This document shows, in pieces, positions 21,554 to 29,170 of a DNA stretch of 32,062 bases. Source of the DNA: an uncultured Christensenella sp. GTDB taxonomy: Bacteria; Bacillota; Clostridia; Christensenellales; Borkfalkiaceae. Where the stretch lies: positions 1 through 32,062 of the forward strand of contig CAJTNY010000020.1 of NCBI GenBank assembly GCA_910577875.1, read 5' to 3'. The notes under the pieces were generated by a model. The model was given only the letters and a program-made list of their open reading frames with translations. It was not told the DNA's origin and searched no databases. Every line of letters begins with the position of its first letter. Positions within the stretch are counted from its first letter, which is position 1. The translations under genes were made by a program, and so were the position numbers.

Positions 21554-22819
21554 ATGATTAATCTTGCGAAGTATGCCGGTATGAAAATTTGCGCCGCCGT
21601 GTCGGGCGGAAAAGATTCTATGGCCCTTTTGCATTATCTGAATACGCACTCGAATGAATTCGGTATTTCGCTTTCGGCTCTTAACTGCGACCATAAAATA
21701 CGCGGCGCGGTTTCCGCAAATGACAGTGAGTTTGTAAAAAAGCAATGCGCCGAGCTTAATATACCTCTGACCTTTTTTGAATGGGAGTATGGCGGCGAAC
21801 GCACCGAATCCGCTGCAAGGGAATGGCGGCTCGGATGTTACAAAAAAGTTATAGAACTCGGCGCCGACGCGGTGGCTACGGCTCACCATTTAAACGACAA
21901 TGCGGAAACGGTGTTGTTTAATCTTGCGAGAGGCAGCGGACTTTCGGGTATGAAAGGGATAAACGACTGCGGCAAAATTATCCGTCCGATGATTTTATGC
22001 ACCCGAGAACAAATAGACCGTTATATAATCGACAACGAGATACCGTATGTTGAGGATGAAAGTAATTTCACGGACGATTATACGCGAAACAAAATAAGAC
22101 ATAATGTTTTGCCCGAACTTGAAAACGCTGTTCCCAACGCAGTAAAATCCATATACCGTTTTTCCCGTATCGCGTCAGAATATGAAGAATATTTTGATAA
22201 TTTGGTAAACGGAGTAATAAATAAAACGTCTTTCGGCGCTGAAATATCGTTTTGCAACGAAAAAGTCGTTTTCAAACACGCCGTGTTGAAAGCTCTTAAT
22301 TTAGTCAAATGCGGTTTAAGAGATTATACTTCCGCGCATTTGGAAAGCCTGTACAATCTCCAATTTTCCGAAAACGGCAAACGTCTTGAATTTCTCGGGC
22401 TCACAGCTTACAAAGAGGGGAATAAAATAGTATTAACCGAAACCGCAGAAGATTGTCTTTGTAAGGAAGTCGCTTTTAAGAATTACCGCAGTGATTATTA
22501 TTGCGGTCGATATTTTAAAATTTGCAAAACCGAGGGAGTAAGCGGAACTAAAACGTTGCGCTTTGACTTCGATAAAATTCCGGAAACCGCTGTTATAAGG
22601 TTTATGAGAGCGGGCGACAAATTTACCAAATTCGGAGGAGGAACAAAAAGCCTCGGCGATTATTTCACCGATAAAAAGATACCTTCAAGAATTAGGAATA
22701 AAATTCCTCTGATTGCCGTGGGTGAAGAAATTTTAGCTGTCGGCGGCGTGGAAATTTCGGATAAAGTAAAAATTACAGACGAGACGAAAAATATATATTT
22801 TTTGATTTGCGCCGATTAG
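21554..22819 (+). CDS. tilS: tRNA(Ile)-lysidine synthase
   Basis: A 421-aa PP-loop ATPase that converts the wobble C of tRNA-Ile(CAU) to lysidine so it reads AUA. Motifs are AAVSGGKDSMALLHYL, LNCDHKIRG, AATAHHLNDNAET in the form VATAHHLNDNAET, GLSGMKGI, the TRNKIRHNVLPELE segment, and a C-terminal substrate domain (KSLGDYFTDKKIPSRIRNKIPL). ATG 21554 lacks a Shine-Dalgarno site and sits 6 nt after a perfect -10, which predicts a leaderless mRNA. Upstream in-frame codons from 21509 would cross the promoter and are rejected. A second ATG at 21581 would give a very short N-terminus. It is followed by an orphan gene and then hpt, in the common tilS-hpt neighbourhood. Confidence 0.92.
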   Translation: MINLAKYAGMKICAAVSGGKDSMALLHYLNTHSNEFGISLSALNCDHKIRGAVSANDSEFVKKQCAELNIPLTFFEWEYGGERTESAAREWRLGCYKKVIELGADAVATAHHLNDNAETVLFNLARGSGLSGMKGINDCGKIIRPMILCTREQIDRYIIDNEIPYVEDESNFTDDYTRNKIRHNVLPELENAVPNAVKSIYRFSRIASEYEEYFDNLVNGVINKTSFGAEISFCNEKVVFKHAVLKALNLVKCGLRDYTSAHLESLYNLQFSENGKRLEFLGLTAYKEGNKIVLTETAEDCLCKEVAFKNYRSDYYCGRYFKICKTEGVSGTKTLRFDFDKIPETAVIRFMRAGDKFTKFGGGTKSLGDYFTDKKIPSRIRNKIPLIAVGEEILAVGGVEISDKVKITDETKNIYFLICAD

Positions 22820-22845
22820 CGCGCGTCGACTAAATGAGGAACTGT

Positions 22846-23364
22846 ATGAGAAACGTTAAAAAAATTCGTGAAACGGAAGAAAAATACAAAAAACTGATAA
22901 CGGACAAGCTTAAAGGCGATAAAAGACTTTCGCTTTCCTGTCCCGATTTCAGATACCCCGAGCCTGTATTCGTGTACGTTAAGTCTGTCAAAAACGAAAA
23001 GACTATCGCAATAAGGCTTGACGGGGAAGATGAAACTATGCGGTTTTGGGATTATGCGGACGATGATTATTCCGATGAAGACGGTATATGGGATAAGATG
23101 TCCGAGGACGGTCTCGAATCGTTTTTGAAGAAACTTTACGACGTAATGAACAATGCGTTCGATATAGAGTTTTACGGATTGGACGGCGGCTGCGGCGATT
23201 ATTATTCCGGTGTTGCAAATTGCGAACAAACGGCGCTGTTTGCACAGGAAGGTGTTAAAAAGTATGGAAAAAACGTTGATTTTGCGTTTGCGAAGTATAG
23301 TAGTTTTTTCGGCGAAGCGGAATATGTATTCGATAAAAATTTTAAACGAATCATAAGAAAATAA
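22846..23364 (+). CDS. Hypothetical acidic protein between tilS and hpt
   Basis: A 172-aa soluble protein that I do not recognise. The N-terminal 30 residues are charged and helical (ETEEKYKKLITDKLKGD). The middle is strongly acidic (WDYADDDYSDEDG). The C-terminal half has a glycine/cysteine turn (DGGCGDYYSG) followed by a mixed strand/helix segment ending KNFKRIIRK. No signal peptide, membrane helix or catalytic motif is evident. I chose ATG 22846 because GAGGA lies 5 nt upstream; the in-frame ATG at 22834 overlaps that ribosome site. It is 26 nt after tilS and 27 nt before hpt, so it is part of that transcription unit. Confidence 0.72.
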   Translation: MRNVKKIRETEEKYKKLITDKLKGDKRLSLSCPDFRYPEPVFVYVKSVKNEKTIAIRLDGEDETMRFWDYADDDYSDEDGIWDKMSEDGLESFLKKLYDVMNNAFDIEFYGLDGGCGDYYSGVANCEQTALFAQEGVKKYGKNVDFAFAKYSSFFGEAEYVFDKNFKRIIRK

Positions 23365-23391
23365 AAATTAAATCAGACAAAGGAGAAGAAT

Positions 23392-23931
23392 ATGCATAAA
23401 GATTGCGAGCGCATAATGCTCACCGAAGAACAATTGAGAGCAAGAGTTAAAGAAGTGGCTGAACAGGTAAACGCGGTATATAAAGACAAACGTCCGCTTG
23501 TAGTAGGGATATTAAAGGGCAGTATAATTTTTTATTCGGATTTTATACGTCATCTTACAGTGCCGGTTGAACTTGATTTTATGGCGGTTTCGTCTTACGG
23601 AACAGGAGCCGTTTCCTCCGGAAAACTTAATATAAAAAAAGATTTGGATAAAGATGTAAAAGGCAGGGACGTCGTTATTGTCGAAGATATAATCGACAGC
23701 GGATTTACGCTTGCAAACCTTAAAGTTCTTCTTTCTGAACGCGGTGCTGCTTCGGTTATGATTGTGACTTTGTTAAATAAAGAAGGACGGCGCGAATACG
23801 ATATTGAACCAGATTATAACTGTTTCGATATAGAGAACGAGTTCGTTGTAGGTTACGGGCTCGACTATAACGAAATGTATCGTTCGCTTCCGTATATAGG
23901 CATTTTAAAACGCGAAATTTATACTAAATAA
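23392..23931 (+). CDS. hpt: Hypoxanthine phosphoribosyltransferase
   Basis: A 179-aa type I phosphoribosyltransferase for purine salvage. The PRPP-binding motif is VVIVEDIIDSGFTL (94-107). Also visible are the LVVGILKGSIIF loop near residues 36-47, the flexible-loop region MAVSSYGTGAVSSGKL and the base-contact segment FVVGYGLDYNEMYR near the C-terminus. It makes IMP or GMP from the free base. SD AAGGAG upstream. It closes the tilS unit and is followed by a terminator. In many Bacillota ftsH comes next, but here an LRR relic follows. Confidence 0.95.
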   Translation: MHKDCERIMLTEEQLRARVKEVAEQVNAVYKDKRPLVVGILKGSIIFYSDFIRHLTVPVELDFMAVSSYGTGAVSSGKLNIKKDLDKDVKGRDVVIVEDIIDSGFTLANLKVLLSERGAASVMIVTLLNKEGRREYDIEPDYNCFDIENEFVVGYGLDYNEMYRSLPYIGILKREIYTK

Positions 23932-23956
23932 AACTTGCAAAATACTTGAAAATTGC

Positions 23957-23995
23957 GTAAGCGTATTCTATACTGTGTACGCTTACTTATTTTTT
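23957..23995 (+). terminator. Terminator after hpt
   Basis: Stem GTAAGCGTA (23957-23965) / TACGCTTAC (23978-23986), 12-nt loop, followed by TTATTTTTT. It ends the tilS-hpt unit. Confidence 0.82.
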
Positions 23996-23999
23996 AATT

Positions 24000-24610
24000 T
24001 TGGAGGTTTCCGCACTTTTGTTAATTATCCCAGACAGCGTTACTTTCATAGGCGCAAACGCTTTTCGTAATTGTACTTCGTTGACTGAAATGATTATACC
24101 GGATAATGTTAGAATTTTTTCGACTGGAAACGGTGATAATGAGCCGTTTGCCCACTGTGATAATTTACAAAAATTGACAGCTCCGGCGTTTGTACTTGAT
24201 ATCGGATATTTTCCTAGAAAGAATTTGGAAACAGTCGTTATCAACGGCGGAGAAACTTTACCGCAAAACTGTTTTCGAGAATGCAATAAACTTATAAACA
24301 TAACCATACCCGACAGTGTGGAAATTATCGGCGCAGGTGCTTTTGGCGCAAGCGGATTAACTAAATTAAGTTGCCTGACAGTTTGACTTCATTAGGCGAA
24401 GGAGCATTTAGCGATTGCGAAAATCTTGCGGAAGCAGATTTGGGACAAGGGCTGACGGAAATTCAAGGATATGGTTATGCTTGTATTTGATGTTTTGAAA
24501 ATTGTACTTCATTATGTAAAATCAAATTCAACAATGTTACCAGTATAGGTTCGCGTGCGTTCCGTAACTGTACTGCGCTCAGCACAACTTTGGATTTTTC
24601 AGACAGCTTC
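24000..24610 (+). pseudogene. Decayed BspA-family LRR_5 surface-protein fragment
   Basis: Three reading-frame pieces encode tandem LRR_5 (BspA-type) repeats with the usual pattern IPDSVxxIGxxAFxxCTSL: IPDSVTFIGANAFRNCTSL at the left, ITIPDSVEIIGAGAF at about 24302, then after a frameshift near 24370 LPDSLTSLGEGAFSDC. An in-frame TGA follows at 24488-24490, and then FNNVTSIGSRAFRNCTAL. It has no signal peptide, no anchor and no proper start; TTG 24000 is only nominal. Intact relatives are long secreted adhesin-like proteins, so both ends are missing. The relic follows the hpt terminator where ftsH is often found. Confidence 0.85.
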
Positions 24611-24639
24611 TTCAGGCATAGGAGGGAAGACTTATAAAA

Positions 24640-24700
24640 AGGCGGAATTATCCGAAAAGATTTCTCGATTCCGCTTCGCTACACTCGAAATGACAGGGAC
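24640..24700. repeat. Possible intergenic repeat element (single copy here)
   Basis: A region with inverted repeat GCGGAAT (24642-24648) / ATTCCGC (24668-24674), followed by TTCGCTACACTCGAAATGACA. The CTCGAAATGACA ending resembles short dispersed intergenic repeats I know from many clostridial genomes. There is only one copy in this window, so repetition is not shown here. Confidence 0.4.
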
Positions 24701-24748
24701 GAGTATAAAAACAGCGCAGTTACAGATAATAAAAACAAGGAGAATTTT

Positions 24749-24997
24749 ATGGTAATTGCAAATATCATTTCTTACGTGCTGGTTTTACTCGGTGCGGTTA
24801 ACTGGGGACTTTACGGCATATTCGATTTCAATCTTGTCGGCTGGATATTCCAAGGACCCCGTACCGCGGGTTCTATAATAGTTTACGTTGTTATAACCCT
24901 TGCGGCAATCTGGCTTATTATTTCCCCTATAATTTCAGGTCACGGTTTAAGACTTAGAATGAGGGAAGAAAAAATGAAGGTTGAAGAAAACAATTAA
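24749..24997 (+). CDS. DUF378 family membrane protein
   Basis: An 82-aa protein with two membrane helices (about 4-24 and 42-63) separated by a short loop. The signature LGAVNWGLYGIFDFNLVGWI is typical of DUF378. The C-terminus is charged (RMREEKMKVEENN) and probably cytoplasmic. Function is unknown for the family. SD AAGGAG precedes ATG 24749. It is a monocistronic unit closed by a strong terminator. Confidence 0.9.
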   Translation: MVIANIISYVLVLLGAVNWGLYGIFDFNLVGWIFQGPRTAGSIIVYVVITLAAIWLIISPIISGHGLRLRMREEKMKVEENN

Positions 24998-25003
24998 ATT
25001 AAT

Positions 25004-25046
25004 AACGGCGCGCTTTTCAAAGCGCGCCGTTTTAAACGGTTTATTT
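25004..25046. terminator. Strong bidirectional terminator
   Basis: A 12-bp GC-rich stem (25004-25015 with 25020-25031, loop TTCA) with TTTT after it. It ends the DUF378 gene on the plus strand. On the minus strand it follows the SGNH lipoprotein gene, whose stop is at 25041. Confidence 0.88.
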
Positions 25047-25943
25047 TTCCATAGTAAGGTTGACTATCAGATATTGTTCGAAATACGGTGTCCACCATTG
25101 AAGGTATCCTGCGCGTTTGGGATGAATCGCGTCAGACGTTGCCCATTTATAGTATTCGTCCGAAACGTGAGCGTTGAAGTCTGTATCGTTGTAAAGGTCT
25201 ATAACGCCTACGTCGTATCCGAGTTCGGACCATTTGTCTACAACTTGTTTGACTTGACTTACAAGCTCGCCGTAGGCGGTACCCTTAGGGTTAGCGCTCA
25301 TACGTACGCCTTCGTCTCCGAACCAGCTTCCCGAATAGAAGTAGATGGGACAGCCCCAGGTTTCATATACGTAAGCTATTATGAATTCCACGCCGCCGAG
25401 AGTCGTTCTTCTGTCGAAAGCGTCTTTGTCGATTTCGTAAGCGTCAGTCATTTCGCCGCGATACTTGGCTCTGTCGCCCCAAGCGTCGTTGGTGGATATC
25501 TGACATATAAAAGCGTCTATCTTCTCGTCTTTTTTAAAGTTCGTGCCGTCGGTGAGCCTTTTGGTATACGACTTGCTTCCTGCGGAGCCGTCATCGAAGA
25601 TAGTGGTGCCCGATACAGCTTCTTTTACGGAAACACATCCTGTAAGCGCGGCAAGGTAATCCGCCATACTGTCCTGTTCGGAAGAAGCTCCGTAAGTTAC
25701 GGACGAGCCGAGCCAATATATTTTTTTGCCTTTCAGCGGACTGTCTTCGCGCATAGTAACGTTTTCGGGAGCAAACCTGTCGTCGTTGGCTGTGCACTGA
25801 GAAATAAGCTCGTCGTCGGTAGTATATTCAATCTGCGGTTGTATTACGCTATCAGGTTCTTTTCTACAACCGCAGAGCGCCGCTGTACCGATTAAAACCG
25901 AAGCGATGCCGAGTATAGTCAGAGCTTTAAAAGTTTTTTTCAT
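25041..25943 (-). CDS. SGNH/GDSL-like hydrolase lipoprotein
   Basis: A 300-aa exported protein. A signal peptide (MKKTFKALT...) ends in a lipobox-like LCGC with Cys26 as the probable lipidated residue; CRKEPD follows. The SGNH fold is indicated by WLGSSVTYGASS (block I, catalytic Ser81; the usual GDS reads GSS), the block III STNDAW motif (Asn), and SDAIHPKRAGY with the Asp-x-x-His dyad. It should be an extracellular esterase or acetylhydrolase acting on carbohydrate or lipid esters. ATG 25943 has GAGGT 6 nt upstream; the longer reading to 26042 is not needed. It is divergent from the SGNH operon at 26072, with its own consensus promoter. Confidence 0.88.
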   Translation of the reverse strand: MKKTFKALTILGIASVLIGTAALCGCRKEPDSVIQPQIEYTTDDELISQCTANDDRFAPENVTMREDSPLKGKKIYWLGSSVTYGASSEQDSMADYLAALTGCVSVKEAVSGTTIFDDGSAGSKSYTKRLTDGTNFKKDEKIDAFICQISTNDAWGDRAKYRGEMTDAYEIDKDAFDRRTTLGGVEFIIAYVYETWGCPIYFYSGSWFGDEGVRMSANPKGTAYGELVSQVKQVVDKWSELGYDVGVIDLYNDTDFNAHVSDEYYKWATSDAIHPKRAGYLQWWTPYFEQYLIVNLTMEK

Positions 25944-25965
25944 TCTGCAACCTCGTTTTTTAATA

Positions 25966-25994
25966 ATAGTAACATTAAAAATGCGCGAAGTCAA
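25966..25994 (-). promoter_or_regulatory. Promoter of the SGNH lipoprotein gene
   Basis: Minus strand: -35 TTGACT (25989-25994), 17-bp spacer ending TGT, -10 TACTAT (25966-25971), giving an extended -10. The leader is about 16 nt and carries the GAGGT ribosome site. Confidence 0.82.
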
Positions 25995-26036
25995 TATGAA
26001 AACGCAAAAAAATACGTTTTGTATTTTTGTTAAAAG

Positions 26037-26065
26037 TTGCAATTTAAAAATGTTTATGCTAAAAT
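26037..26065 (+). promoter_or_regulatory. Promoter of the SGNH-to-ATP-grasp operon, abutting its ATG
   Basis: -35 TTGCAA (26037-26042), 17-bp spacer ending TGC, -10 TAAAAT (26060-26065). ATG 26072 comes exactly 6 nt after the -10, as in tilS, so a leaderless mRNA is predicted. Confidence 0.72.
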
Positions 26066-26071
26066 TAGTTT

Positions 26072-27220
26072 ATGTCAAAATGGGTAACTGTATGGGGCAA
26101 CGCGACTTCGGTTGCAGAGCGCCGTCCCGAAACGTATGCGCGGGATATAACTCTGCGTTATCCCGTTAAATGCGCATTCGGCGGAAACGCCGTTCGCCTT
26201 CATTTTTCGAACTTCTGCGGAACGGAGCCGATTACGCTGACACAGGTCGCTATCGCCTCCGCGGTTTCCGATAGAGAAATAAATTTAAAGGACGCGGCTT
26301 TAATAACTTTCGGCGGTAAAGAGAGCGTTACGCTTAAAGCGGGCGAAGAGATAGTTTCCGATGAAATTATATTCCGTATAAAACCCAAAGACAGTGTTTC
26401 CGTAAGTTTTTATCTCGAAAATTTTACGCTTATGCGCTCTTCGGTGGTTATCAGCGGTCCTCTGTCGAAAGGCTTTTTCTCGCTCGGTAACCGCACGTTC
26501 AGCGGAGTATTGCCGCTCAATACGACGCGCTCTACGAACGTATTTTATTTCCTTACCGGAATAGACGTTCTGACGAACGATAAAAACCGCTGCGTCATAT
26601 GCTACGGTGATTCTATAACGTCGCAGAGCTGGCCGGACTATCTTTCTTTAAAATGTATGGACGACCCTTACAATACTACCTCGATAGTCAGGAAGGCGGC
26701 GTCGGGTACGCGCGTACTCAGAGAATATAAGTGCATTACATACGAAAGTTACGGACTGTGCGGTAAGAACCGTTTCGGCAGGGAAATATCTTCCGTAAGC
26801 GGCGCCGATACGGTAATTATTCAACAGGGGATAAACGATATTATTCACCCTGTCGGGACGGAAGTCAATCCTTTCAGACCTATGTCTGATTTGCCTACGG
26901 TAAGACAGCTTGAAGAAGGGATAGAATATTATGTATCTATCGCGAAAAATTATAATCTGAAAGTAATTTTGGGGACTTTGCTCCCGATATACGGCTGGCG
27001 TACTTATGCGCCGTTCCGCGAGGAGATGAAAAATAAATTCAACGATTGGGTTCGCGCTTTTAAAGGCGCCGACGGTTTTCTCGATTTCGAAAAGGCTTTG
27101 CGTTCGGAAACAAACCCTTCGGCTTTTGCGGACGGCTTTAACAGCGGAGATAATCTTCATCCCTCGGAAGAGGCTTACAAGGTGATGGCGGAACTCGCAT
27201 TCGGAGGAATACAAAAGTGA
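26072..27220 (+). CDS. SGNH/GDSL hydrolase with N-terminal beta domain
   Basis: A 382-aa cytoplasmic-looking protein without signal peptide. Residues 1-165 form a beta-rich domain (VRLHFSNFCGTEPITLTQVAIA) like that of large GDSL-lipase/acylhydrolase proteins acting on sugar esters. The SGNH domain has ICYGDSITSQSWPDY (Ser181), the AASG glycine block (209-212), IIQQGINDI (Asn255) and GDNLHPSEEAYK (Asp360, His363), so the catalytic set is complete. ATG 26072 has no Shine-Dalgarno site and lies 6 nt after its -10. The gene ends in a GTGA overlap with the reductase gene, so it is the first gene of the five-gene operon. Confidence 0.9.
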   Translation: MSKWVTVWGNATSVAERRPETYARDITLRYPVKCAFGGNAVRLHFSNFCGTEPITLTQVAIASAVSDREINLKDAALITFGGKESVTLKAGEEIVSDEIIFRIKPKDSVSVSFYLENFTLMRSSVVISGPLSKGFFSLGNRTFSGVLPLNTTRSTNVFYFLTGIDVLTNDKNRCVICYGDSITSQSWPDYLSLKCMDDPYNTTSIVRKAASGTRVLREYKCITYESYGLCGKNRFGREISSVSGADTVIIQQGINDIIHPVGTEVNPFRPMSDLPTVRQLEEGIEYYVSIAKNYNLKVILGTLLPIYGWRTYAPFREEMKNKFNDWVRAFKGADGFLDFEKALRSETNPSAFADGFNSGDNLHPSEEAYKVMAELAFGGIQK

Positions 27221-28230
27221 GAGTAGCGATTTACGGCGCTGGCGCAATGGGTACTATACTCGGCGCATATATAGCCGCAAGCGGAAAACAGATAGATTTG
27301 ATTACCCGAAACATCGCACACGTCGAGGCTATAAAAAAACACGGCGCGCAGGTTTTGGGTAACGCGAATTTTACCGTAAGGGTTAACGCTCTTACCCCCG
27401 ATGAAATGTCGGGAGTTTACGATATTATTTTTTTAATGACAAAACAGCGTGAGAATTCCAAAATACTTCCGACGTTACGCGATTTTCTTTCCGACGACGG
27501 AGTAATATGTACCTTGCAAAACGGTCTGCCCGAACCTTCGGTGGTAGAAGCTGTCGGCTCGAAAAGATGTCTTGGCTGCGCGGTAGGCTGGGGAGCGAAT
27601 GCGCTAGGCGAGGGGAGAGCGGAGCTGACTTCGGAAAAGAATAAAATGACTTTCGCGCTCGGTTCGATGCACGGGCACAACAAATGGCTTAATATAGTTA
27701 AAGAATATCTAGAATGCGCAGGCAAAGTTTCGATTGAAGAAAATCTTTTCGGTGCGCGCTGGGCAAAGCTCGCTATAAATTCGGCTTTTTCGCCGCTGTC
27801 GGCTGTAACGGGAATGACTTTCGGAAAAGTGGGTAAAAACTTTACTACTCGCAGACTTGCGCTGAAACTTTTGAACGAAGCGTTCGAAGTTGCTGAAACC
27901 TGCGGAGTCGGGATAGGCGAAATTCAAGGCCGCAATATCGTCGAAATTTACAGATGTAAAAGCGCTTTTAAAAAACTTTCGGCGTTTACATTGCTTCCGC
28001 TCGCTATGCGCGGACACGGCAATCTTACTTCGGGAATGTATTACGATTTGAAATCGGGTAAAAAATGCGACGTAGATTTTGTAAACGGAGTAATACAGCG
28101 TCTCGGCAGGAAATTCGGCGTTAAAACTCCCGTAAACGACGCGATTATAGAAATGGCTCACGAAATCGAGCGCGGGGAGAGAGGCATTACTCCCGTAAAC
28201 GCAAAAATTCTCATAAATAAAAAGGTTTGA
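27217..28230 (+). CDS. Ketopantoate-reductase (ApbA/PanE) family protein
   Basis: A 337-aa NAD(P)-dependent reductase of the PanE fold: Rossmann motif YGAGAMGTILGAYIAASG (6-23), LMTKQ, LQNGLPEP, then the catalytic segment ARWAKLAINSAFSPL with lysine and the first asparagine kept. The second conserved asparagine of the K-x3-N-x3-N pattern reads serine here. The late KCDVDFVNGVIQRLGRKFGV and TPVN segments are present, with Asp in place of the usual Glu. The family reduces 2-dehydropantoate or other 2-oxo acids. With no panB/panC nearby and hydrolase neighbours, a different 2-keto or branched substrate is plausible (inference). GTG start 27217 overlaps the SGNH stop by 4 bp, with GGAGG upstream. 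Confidence 0.85.
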   Translation: MRVAIYGAGAMGTILGAYIAASGKQIDLITRNIAHVEAIKKHGAQVLGNANFTVRVNALTPDEMSGVYDIIFLMTKQRENSKILPTLRDFLSDDGVICTLQNGLPEPSVVEAVGSKRCLGCAVGWGANALGEGRAELTSEKNKMTFALGSMHGHNKWLNIVKEYLECAGKVSIEENLFGARWAKLAINSAFSPLSAVTGMTFGKVGKNFTTRRLALKLLNEAFEVAETCGVGIGEIQGRNIVEIYRCKSAFKKLSAFTLLPLAMRGHGNLTSGMYYDLKSGKKCDVDFVNGVIQRLGRKFGVKTPVNDAIIEMAHEIERGERGITPVNAKILINKKV

Positions 28231-28234
28231 TTAT

Positions 28235-29170
28235 ATGCAAGATATTTATTTTCCTTCAGCCGACAAAGAAACAACGGTTCACGCGTGTATATGGAGACCC
28301 GAATGCGAGGTGCGCGGTGTCGTTCAGATAATTCACGGAATGGCTGAATATGCGGAAAGATATGCGCCGTTTGCAAAATTTCTCAACGCGCACGGTTTTC
28401 TCGTATGCGCTGACGACCATCTCGGTCACGGTAAGTCTGTTAAGTCGTTGGAAGATTTGGGTTGGTTTAACAAACAAAGAAGCACAGATATAATTATCGC
28501 GGACATACGCGCTCTTCAACTCGAAGTAAAAAAACAGACCGAAGGTCTGCCTTATTTTATTCTCGGACACAGTATGGGTTCGTTCTTCTGCCGTAAATAT
28601 ATTTCGCTTTACGGCAAAGATTTTGACGGAGCCGTGATTATGGGAAGCGGGTTCAAGAGCAAAACCACTCTTAATTCCGCGTTGTTTTTAGTAAGGCTGA
28701 ACGCGCTTTTCTGCGGTTGGCGCAACAGAAGCAATTTTATAAAAAATCTTGCGTTCGGAAGTTACAACAAGAGATTTAAACCTGTCCGCACGGAAAACGA
28801 CTGGCTTTCGGAAAACCCGGAAAACGTTGACGCTTACGAAGCCGACGAACTTTGCGGCGTTCCGTTTACGAACAACGGCTATGCAATCTTGTTCGGGATA
28901 ATAAAACAGGCTTGTTCTTCTAAGACAATAAAAGCCGTTCCGAAAAATTTGCCCGTATATTTCGTTGCGGGCGTGGATGACCCTGTGGGAGATTACGGCA
29001 AGGGTGTTATAAAAGCAAAAGATAAGTTCGTTAAAGCGGGCATCAAAGACGTTTCCATAACGCTTTACGAGAACTCGCGTCACGAGATTTTAAACGACAA
29101 CTGCAAAGAGCGCGTATATGAAGACGTTTTGAAATTCATAAACGGGTGTATCGGAAAACATAATGGTTAA
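28235..29170 (+). CDS. Alpha/beta hydrolase, monoacylglycerol lipase-like (Hydrolase_4)
   Basis: A 311-aa serine hydrolase without signal peptide. The fold is recognisable from IIHGMAEYAERY, the nucleophile elbow GHSMGS (Ser113), an acidic residue in AGVDDPVGDYG (Asp249) and SRHEIL (His283). The DHLGHGKS stretch is typical of lysophospholipase/monoacylglycerol lipase relatives. The substrate is unknown. It begins 4 nt after the reductase stop with AAAAAGG upstream, and its end overlaps the next esterase gene by 8 bp. Confidence 0.9.
   Translation: MQDIYFPSADKETTVHACIWRPECEVRGVVQIIHGMAEYAERYAPFAKFLNAHGFLVCADDHLGHGKSVKSLEDLGWFNKQRSTDIIIADIRALQLEVKKQTEGLPYFILGHSMGSFFCRKYISLYGKDFDGAVIMGSGFKSKTTLNSALFLVRLNALFCGWRNRSNFIKNLAFGSYNKRFKPVRTENDWLSENPENVDAYEADELCGVPFTNNGYAILFGIIKQACSSKTIKAVPKNLPVYFVAGVDDPVGDYGKGVIKAKDKFVKAGIKDVSITLYENSRHEILNDNCKERVYEDVLKFINGCIGKHNG

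Noticed and set aside
24981..25895. Plus-strand 304-codon open frame opposite the SGNH lipoprotein gene
   Set aside because: It lies almost wholly antisense to a gene with clear signal peptide and catalytic motifs. Its translation shows no family signature, and its start overlaps the end of DUF378.
27217..28230. Calling the reductase panE outright
   Set aside because: Two conserved residues differ, and no pantothenate genes adjoin, so only the family is claimed.
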